Below are positions 44,827-50,373 of a DNA stretch of 64,000 nucleotides, one piece after another. The translations under genes were made by a program, and so were the position numbers. The notes beneath the pieces were generated by a model. That model was not told the origin of the DNA, made no database searches, and saw only the letters and a program-made list of their open reading frames with translations. This DNA comes from Candidatus Hydrogenedentota bacterium (GTDB lineage: Bacteria; Hydrogenedentota; Hydrogenedentia; Hydrogenedentales; SLHB01). Positions within the stretch are counted from its first letter, which is position 1. The number at the start of each line of letters is the position of its first letter. Location of the stretch: NCBI GenBank assembly GCA_020848835.1, contig JADLHJ010000064.1:1-64000 (forward strand). Direction: 5' to 3'.

Positions 44827-45579
44827 CTACTTTGCGCGCTTCTTCTTCGGTTCGATGATTAGCAGATTCGCGTCATACGTGAGCACGCCCAGCAAGATCG
44901 AATTGATCACCCGATCCGCGTCGATGCTGTACAGCCGCGCGGTGCCCATTGGATTCGGTTCCAGCGGATCGGCCACAAGCACTTCGCTCTTTTTGCGATC
45001 GTATCCACACAGCACCACGAAATGTCCTTGCGAATGCCCACGGATATCATCATAGGTGCCGTCCTGCAACTCGCGTGGACAACGGTACAAAAATGTCGAG
45101 CTTAGACCCGTGATGATTGGGATTTTTCGCAGCAAAAAAGATTCGATCAGCGACACGGTCAAGTCTTCAAATAAAATCTCGCCACCCAGCTCCAGCACGT
45201 CCATATACGCCTGAATGGCGCCCTGAAGTTTGTGCGCTGACTTCTTGAACTCAAGCCGCGCTTCGAGCTTCTCTAAAAGTTCCTTCTTTGTGCCGCCGAA
45301 CCACGTGGGATCGAACACACGCAGGTTATAGGTGTAAATTGTCGCCGAATACCCGCGCTTTAGCGCGTGCTGCGCGAGATACGCAGCAAAGGTCCCACCC
45401 TCTTCGAGCTTGGTAATCTCGTTGATGACCTGCGCCAGTTTCACCGATTCGCCATAGAATCCGTAAATCGCGTGAAGACAGGTTGGCCCGCAGGTCGTTT
45501 CGTCCGGCTGTGCGAGGATCTCCAGCGGTACATACTTTTCCATCTGAGCAATAGCGCGCCGATCAGATGTTGAATTCAC
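44827..45579 (-). CDS. C39-like cysteine peptidase of the RimK operon
   Basis: 250 residues if it starts at GTG 45579 (GGAG six bases upstream, overlapping the preceding gene by 17 bases); ATG 45543 gives 238 residues but has no visible ribosome site. Papain-like C39 features: Q and nucleophile Cys in AQPDETTCGPTCLHAIYGFYG, His in GHSQGHFVVLCGYD, Asp in VLVADPLEPNPMG. There is no signal peptide or transporter domain, so it works in the cytosol rather than as a bacteriocin exporter. It likely trims or releases the product of the two ligases encoded downstream, or acts as a transpeptidase. Confidence 0.8.
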   Translation of the reverse strand: MNSTSDRRAIAQMEKYVPLEILAQPDETTCGPTCLHAIYGFYGESVKLAQVINEITKLEEGGTFAAYLAQHALKRGYSATIYTYNLRVFDPTWFGGTKKELLEKLEARLEFKKSAHKLQGAIQAYMDVLELGGEILFEDLTVSLIESFLLRKIPIITGLSSTFLYRCPRELQDGTYDDIRGHSQGHFVVLCGYDRKKSEVLVADPLEPNPMGTARLYSIDADRVINSILLGVLTYDANLLIIEPKKKRAK

Positions 45580-46024
45580 GCCATGCTCCGCGAGATTGGA
45601 CTGATACTACGTCGCCCACGATGTGAATGCTTCCCTCACTGCCCTGAATCGTTATGCGCCGCGCACGATTCTCCGACACAGCCGCGACCGCGATCTTCGC
45701 GCCGCCTTCGAGTTCGTGCCGCATCGAATATGCGCTCGTCGTGAAATGGCTCGCCTCTTCAGACTTTACCTCACGCGCTGGTGACAGTATGCACAACGAT
45801 GCCATGTATGCATCCATTACATCGTCGGGAGGAACCATAGCGCTAATATAGCGCACTTCACCAACCGCGCCGTCTTCAACGAGGTTCAGGGCGTTTGTCC
45901 AAGTTGCATGGACCTTTACCCGCCCGGTGGCCGTCAGCGAAAGCAGTGAAGCGGACGCGAACGCGGTTGTCGTAAGAAAGCCGCGTCGCGTCGCGAGATT
46001 CGAGTGGTCTGCTTGTGTGCGCAA
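45563..46024 (-). CDS. Truncated Gfo/Idh/MocA-like protein
   Basis: About 153 residues if it starts at TTG 46024, seven bases after the upstream stop and nine after GGAAAG; no in-frame ATG fits. The N-terminus has a TAT-like signal (ATRRGFLTTTAFASASLLSL). It then jumps straight to sequence resembling the C-terminal domain of Gfo/Idh/MocA oxidoreductases (NALNLVEDGAVGEVRYISA, then MRHELEGGAKIAVAAVSENRARRITIQGSEGSIHI). The NAD-binding Rossmann half is missing. It may be a deletion derivative of a neighbouring oxidoreductase gene or a stand-alone accessory subunit. Confidence 0.5.
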   Translation of the reverse strand: MRTQADHSNLATRRGFLTTTAFASASLLSLTATGRVKVHATWTNALNLVEDGAVGEVRYISAMVPPDDVMDAYMASLCILSPAREVKSEEASHFTTSAYSMRHELEGGAKIAVAAVSENRARRITIQGSEGSIHIVGDVVSVQSRGAWREFNI

Positions 46025-46031
46025 ATTAGAA

Positions 46032-46739
46032 TTACTTTCCAAGCGGCTTAATCCGCATGTTGCGAAACGCAACCGAATCCGAGTGGTCCTGCAGCCCGAT
46101 ATACCCTTTGTTGGGGCGATCGTCCAGCGGCTTCCGCCAATCGTCCGGCACTGCTTCTTTTTCCAACTTCTCTTTAGTGAAGTCCGTCATCTGCACATCA
46201 TAGATCACCGTGCCGTTCATCGTCGTGCGAACGTGCGCGCCGTTTACGTAAACCTCGACGCTGTTCCACTCGCCGAACTTTTTGTCCGCCTCCACCGTCG
46301 GCGCGACCGTGTGGTACAGAGAACCCGCGCGCTGATACGGCGTCTCCCAACCAGGACGAAGCACCTGAATCTCGATGCCCGCAAACGCGGGGTTGCCTTC
46401 CTTTGGCGAACGAATGCACACGCCGGAGTTGCCTTCGCCGGTCAAACATTTGTACTCATAGCGAAGTACAAAATCGCCGTACTCCTCATTCGTAAAAATC
46501 CAGTCGCCACCTTCCGCGCCGGTGACGATTAGATTGCCATCCTCGACCTTGTACGCGTCCTTGTTCTCTCCGCGAATCCACCAGCCATCCAGATTCTTGC
46601 CATTGAACAATGGTTTGAATCCGTCCGCCTGTTCTTCCGCGGACAACTTGCCCGTTGCTTCCGCGGGCACCTTCGTTTCTGCATAGGCGCTCAAGCAAAG
46701 TGCGCCGATCGCCAATGCGACAAATTTATGACTAAGCAT
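46032..46739 (-). CDS. DUF1080 3-keto-glycoside hydrolase-like protein
   Basis: 235 residues: a signal peptide (1-20) and one DUF1080 (3-keto-disaccharide hydrolase) beta-sandwich. Motifs are FKPLFNGKNLDGWW, WIFTNEEYGDFVLRYEYK, GNSGVCIRSPKEGNPAFAGIEIQVL, GEWNSVEVYVNGAHV and GYIGLQDHSDSVAFRNMRIKPL. AGGAAGGA upstream fits the start, 18 bases after the oxidoreductase gene. DUF1080 proteins are linked to beta-elimination of 3-keto-glycosides made by Gfo/Idh/MocA enzymes, which matches the two TAT oxidoreductase genes just upstream in the same orientation. Confidence 0.92.
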   Translation of the reverse strand: MLSHKFVALAIGALCLSAYAETKVPAEATGKLSAEEQADGFKPLFNGKNLDGWWIRGENKDAYKVEDGNLIVTGAEGGDWIFTNEEYGDFVLRYEYKCLTGEGNSGVCIRSPKEGNPAFAGIEIQVLRPGWETPYQRAGSLYHTVAPTVEADKKFGEWNSVEVYVNGAHVRTTMNGTVIYDVQMTDFTKEKLEKEAVPDDWRKPLDDRPNKGYIGLQDHSDSVAFRNMRIKPLGK

Positions 46740-46757
46740 TCTGTGTCCTTCCTATCG

Positions 46758-48191
46758 TTATGCTGGCAAATACGGCGATTTCAACGACCAACCGTTTCCA
46801 TACGGACGATACGCCCAATCGTTCGCCACTTTCACCGCGTCCGCGTCTTTACCAGTGAACTTCAACGCATTGCCATCCCAAGCCAATTTCGAATCGGCGA
46901 GGTATGCTGACTTTCCGGTCAAGCAGATTAGCGCCGTCTGGAACGCGACATCGATATTGCAGATCGGCGCCTTGCGCGAACGCACGCAATCCGCAAAGTT
47001 TTGCCAGTGTGCATTGTTCATGTCGCCCTCGACCGCGTCGCGCTTTGACACCGGTTCCGCCTTGCCATTCGCGCCAAACGGATACACCACATATCCAAGA
47101 CGATCCACGCGCATCGTGCCCAGCGTGCCATGGAAGAAAATTCCGTGACCCGGGCTGGGGCGCTTACGTTCGCCGTCCTGTTCCGTCCACCAATCCGGGC
47201 TCCACGCGCGGTTCGAGAAGCTCAGAATATAATCGTCGAACTCCCAGAACACATCCAGCGTATCCGGCGTCGTGCGATTGTCGGTGAGCACAAGTTTGCC
47301 ACTCGATGCAGTCACTTTCTTCGGCTGCTTCTCTTCGCCCATCGCCCAAATCGCAATGTCGAGTAAGTGCGTGCCCCAGTCCGTGATCTTTCCGCCCGAA
47401 TAATCCGTGAACCAGCGGAAATTGTAGATGTAACGGTTCTTGTTGTACTCGACCTTCGGCGTCCAACCGATGTAACGGTCCCAATCCAACCATTCCGGTT
47501 TCGGATCCGTCGGATTGCCAATCCCCGCGATATTGCTCTCGTCGTGGTTCCAGCATTCCACCTTGCCGACTTTGCCGATGTAGCCAGCCTTGATCATATC
47601 AACGGCTTCCTGGAAGTACTTGCCACTGCGCTGGATCGTGCCCGATTGATAGACCTGTGTAGATCCTTTGATCTTTTCCTTCAATGCCACCGCCTCGCCA
47701 ATCGTCGCGCAGAGCGGCTTCTCGCAATATACGTCCTTCTTCGCGTCAATCGCCATCAACGTCGGAATCGTGTGCCAATGATCGGGCGTCACAACGACGA
47801 CAGCGTCCACGTCCTTGTTCGCAATGACTTCTTCAAACTTTCCCGTTTCCGCCGGCGGATCAAACTTGCCCGCGCCCACGCCGTTCGACACAAGTTGCGC
47901 CGCGCGCTTCACGTAGGTCGGAAACAGGTCGCACACCATGATCGGCTGAATGTCCTGTTCCTTGCGCGCCATCACGATCTGCAAATTGCGAATGCCCATG
48001 CCGCCCACGCCGATGTGGCCCGTCCGGATCTTCTCGTTCGCGCCGATAATCGTCTGCGGCAGAATCCGCTTATACACTTCCGGGCCAGCATGCGCGGTCT
48101 GCACCGCCGCCGCGCCCGCCGTTACACCCGCCGCTACCTTCGCCGCCCCGCGAATAAAATCCCGGCGCGTTACATCCTGCTTCTTCGACAT
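46758..48191 (-). CDS. TAT-exported Gfo/Idh/MocA oxidoreductase (copy 1)
   Basis: 477 residues with GGGAGG upstream. TAT signal TRRDFIRGAAKVAAGVTAG; a Rossmann domain with TGHIGVGGMGIRNLQ; VDAVVVVTPDHWHTIPTLMAI; the catalytic CEKPLC; and a C-terminal sheet domain (GKITDWGTHLLDIAIWAMG). This branch is common in Planctomycetota and is expected to oxidise a sugar hydroxyl in the periplasm with tightly bound NAD(H). Closely related to copy 2 upstream (near-identical motifs throughout) and followed by the DUF1080 gene, it likely performs the first step of keto-glycoside breakdown. Confidence 0.93.
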   Translation of the reverse strand: MSKKQDVTRRDFIRGAAKVAAGVTAGAAAVQTAHAGPEVYKRILPQTIIGANEKIRTGHIGVGGMGIRNLQIVMARKEQDIQPIMVCDLFPTYVKRAAQLVSNGVGAGKFDPPAETGKFEEVIANKDVDAVVVVTPDHWHTIPTLMAIDAKKDVYCEKPLCATIGEAVALKEKIKGSTQVYQSGTIQRSGKYFQEAVDMIKAGYIGKVGKVECWNHDESNIAGIGNPTDPKPEWLDWDRYIGWTPKVEYNKNRYIYNFRWFTDYSGGKITDWGTHLLDIAIWAMGEEKQPKKVTASSGKLVLTDNRTTPDTLDVFWEFDDYILSFSNRAWSPDWWTEQDGERKRPSPGHGIFFHGTLGTMRVDRLGYVVYPFGANGKAEPVSKRDAVEGDMNNAHWQNFADCVRSRKAPICNIDVAFQTALICLTGKSAYLADSKLAWDGNALKFTGKDADAVKVANDWAYRPYGNGWSLKSPYLPA

Positions 48192-48283
48192 TCAACGAAC
48201 CTCCCTCAAGCGCGCGTTGGCGCAGTTTATTGCTCAGCAGATAGTCTTTTCATACTCGTGCTTATAATGCTAACCAATTAGAC

Positions 48284-48296
48284 GAGAAAGTTTCTC
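48284..48296. promoter_or_regulatory. Inverted repeat between the two oxidoreductase genes
   Basis: A perfect palindrome GAGAAA-G-TTTCTC at the end of copy 2. On the minus strand a TATAAG -10-like hexamer follows 17 bases after a weak TTTCTC -35 that overlaps this dyad. It could be a promoter/operator for copy 1, or chance. Confidence 0.3.
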
Positions 48297-49737
48297 ATAC
48301 CTTCCACCCATCAAAATACGGCGACTGTAACGACCACCCATTCTGATACGGCCGGTACGCCCAATCGTTCGCTACCTTTACCGCTTCCGCGTCGTTTCCT
48401 GCAAATTTTAGCGCTGCATCATCCCAGTCCAATTTAGCGCTGGCAAGATAGGCGCACTTGCCTGTCAAACAAATCTTCGCCGTCTGAAACGCCACATCGA
48501 TGTTGCAAATCGGCTGCTGCCGCGCACGAACACAGTCCGCAAAATTTGCCCAATGGGCGTTGTTCATGTCGGCTTCGACAGCGTCGCGCTTCGATACGGG
48601 ATCGCACTTGCCGTTTGCTCCAAATGGATATACAGCGTATCCCTTTCGATCGACACGCATGGTTCCGAGCGTGCCATGAAAGTATATTCCGTGCGTCTGC
48701 CGTTCAGCTTTTTCGGGCGTAATTTGCTCTTGCCACCAATCTGGACACCATGCACGATTCGAAAAGCTGAGAATGTAATCGTCAAACTCCCAGAAAACAT
48801 CGAGCGTGTCCGGCGTCGTGCGATTATCTTGTAAGATCAAGTTTCCGCCTGCTGCGGTAACGGACTTCGGAGATTTATCCTCGCCCATTGCCCAAATCGC
48901 AATATCGAGCAAATGCGTGCCCCAATCTGTAATTTTTCCGCCCGAATACTCCGTGAACCAGCGGAAATTATAAATATACCGGTTCTTGTTATACGGAACT
49001 TTCTGGGTCCAACCAATATATCGGTCCCAATCCAACCACTCCGGTTTCGCATCCGTCGGCTTACCAATGCCTTCTATCTTGTTATCGTCATGGTTCCAGC
49101 ACTCAACGCGCCTAACCTTGCCGATGTATCCCTTCTGAATTAGGTCGACGGCCTCTTGAAAGTATTTCCCACTGCGCTGCATCGTGCCCGATTGATACAC
49201 CTGCTGCGATGCTTTTATCGTCGTCCGAAGTGCGATTGCTTCTTCCATGGTCGTGCAAAGCGGCTTCTCGCAATAGACGTCCTTGCCCGCATCAATAGCC
49301 ATCAACGTCGGGATGGTATGCCAATGATCCGGCGTCACTACCACCACCGCGTCAACGTCTTTATTGTTGATAATATCTTCAAAGTGAGGGGTTGTAGCTG
49401 GCGCGGGAAATCCACCTTTACCCTTTCCATTTGTAACGAGGCTCACCGCCATATCAACGAACCTCGGGAACAAGTCGCAAACGACGATCGGCTGGATATC
49501 CTGCGCATCGCGGAACATGACGAATTCCAGATCGCGAATGCCCATATTCCCGACGCCAATATGCCCCGTCAGAATCTTCTCATTCGCCCCAATAACCGTC
49601 TGCGGCAGGATTCTTTTGTACACCCCCGGCGACGCCTGCGCAGTCTGCACGGCCGCCGCACCCGCCGACACCCCAGCCGCCGTCTGTGCAGCCCCGCGAA
49701 GAAAGTCCCGCCGGCTTACATCGTTTACATCCGACAT
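48295..49737 (-). CDS. TAT-exported Gfo/Idh/MocA oxidoreductase (copy 2)
   Basis: 480 residues from ATG 49737, chosen because GGGAGGG lies just upstream and the twin-arginine signal SRRDFLRGAAQTAAGVSAG follows. Same layout as copy 1: TGHIGVGNMGIRDLEF, VVVVTPDHWHTIPTLMAIDAG, CEKPLC, GKITDWGTHLLDIAIWAMGED and a WDRYIGWTQKVPYNKNRYIYNF block. The strong similarity marks a tandem duplication. First gene of the seven-gene minus-strand run; divergent from the blaI-type repressor gene. Confidence 0.93.
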   Translation of the reverse strand: MSDVNDVSRRDFLRGAAQTAAGVSAGAAAVQTAQASPGVYKRILPQTVIGANEKILTGHIGVGNMGIRDLEFVMFRDAQDIQPIVVCDLFPRFVDMAVSLVTNGKGKGGFPAPATTPHFEDIINNKDVDAVVVVTPDHWHTIPTLMAIDAGKDVYCEKPLCTTMEEAIALRTTIKASQQVYQSGTMQRSGKYFQEAVDLIQKGYIGKVRRVECWNHDDNKIEGIGKPTDAKPEWLDWDRYIGWTQKVPYNKNRYIYNFRWFTEYSGGKITDWGTHLLDIAIWAMGEDKSPKSVTAAGGNLILQDNRTTPDTLDVFWEFDDYILSFSNRAWCPDWWQEQITPEKAERQTHGIYFHGTLGTMRVDRKGYAVYPFGANGKCDPVSKRDAVEADMNNAHWANFADCVRARQQPICNIDVAFQTAKICLTGKCAYLASAKLDWDDAALKFAGNDAEAVKVANDWAYRPYQNGWSLQSPYFDGWKV

Positions 49738-49860
49738 ACCCGCCCTCCCTTCACGTCGACGCACCAATCGCCAAAAACCGCGTAAACACGCAAGCAACCA
49801 TCATACTATGCACCCGCCAGCAAGTTTCCAATTGCAAGCAGGGAAGCTCGTCCCAGGTTC

Positions 49861-49882
49861 GGAGTTCCGCGTTTACGCGGTC
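49861..49882 (+). repeat. REP-like element, copy 6
   Basis: GGAGTTCCGCG-TTTA-CGCGGTC, matching copy 5 at 36301. Lies in the 234-base divergent gap between oxidoreductase copy 2 and the BlaI-type repressor gene. Confidence 0.7.
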
Positions 49883-49916
49883 TTTATTCCTTCCTATCCT
49901 TCTCATCAAAAAAGGA

Positions 49917-49945
49917 TTGACGAAACCCATCTACCATGTTAGATT
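49917..49945 (+). promoter_or_regulatory. Promoter of the BlaI-M56 operon
   Basis: TTGACG (49917-49922) and TAGATT (49940-49945) with a 17-base spacer, 27 bases before ATG 49972. Confidence 0.6.
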
Positions 49946-49957
49946 TACCAAGGTAAA
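49944..49957. promoter_or_regulatory. Candidate BlaI-type operator
   Basis: Perfect inverted repeat TTTACC-AA-GGTAAA that overlaps the end of the -10 hexamer and the predicted transcription start. Repressor dimers of the BlaI/MecI family bind short dyads at such positions, so autoregulation is the simplest reading. Confidence 0.5.
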
Positions 49958-49971
49958 CGAGATGCGCCCCA

Positions 49972-50373
49972 ATGAAAGAACCCCGCTTCGGAAAAGTTCA
50001 ACTCCAGATCATGAAAGTCCTGTGGGAACGCGGCCAGGCCACGGCCCGCGACATCACCGATGCGCTCAACAACACTGCGCCCATCGCCCACAGTACTGTC
50101 CAGACCCTACTCCGAAAACTAGAAGACAAAGGCGCGGTCACCCACGACGCGCAAGACCGAACCTTTGTCTTCCGCGCATTGGTGCGCCCGGAAAGCTTTG
50201 TGCAACGCGCCACCCGCGATTTTGTCGAGCGCGTCTTCTCCGGTTCCGCCGCGGGACTACTCTCGCATTTACTCAAAAACGAACGCCTCACCCAGTCCGA
50301 AATAGCCGCCATGCGAAAACTAATCGATGAACATTCCGAAAGCGCGCCCACGCGCAAGAGGGAGAAATCGTGA
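49972..50373 (+). CDS. BlaI/MecI/CopY family repressor
   Basis: 133 residues. An N-terminal winged helix (LQIMKVLWERGQATARDITDAL ... AHSTVQTLLRKLEDKGAVTHD) is followed by the C-terminal dimerisation helices (ESFVQRATRDFVERVFSGSAAGLLSHLL). In the classic system BlaI is cleaved after the membrane protease BlaR1 senses a signal. A protease gene of the same M56 family begins in the overlap of this gene's stop codon. The upstream dyad is the likely binding site. Confidence 0.92.
   Translation: MKEPRFGKVQLQIMKVLWERGQATARDITDALNNTAPIAHSTVQTLLRKLEDKGAVTHDAQDRTFVFRALVRPESFVQRATRDFVERVFSGSAAGLLSHLLKNERLTQSEIAAMRKLIDEHSESAPTRKREKS

Noticed and set aside
42109..45579. Bacteriocin export system based on the C39 peptidase
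   Set aside because: The peptidase has no transporter domain or membrane helices, and no precursor peptide with a double-Gly leader was seen nearby.
47367..48281. 304-codon plus-strand open frame over the oxidoreductase
   Set aside because: Mirror of the conserved Gfo/Idh/MocA frame; Arg-rich with no domain signal.
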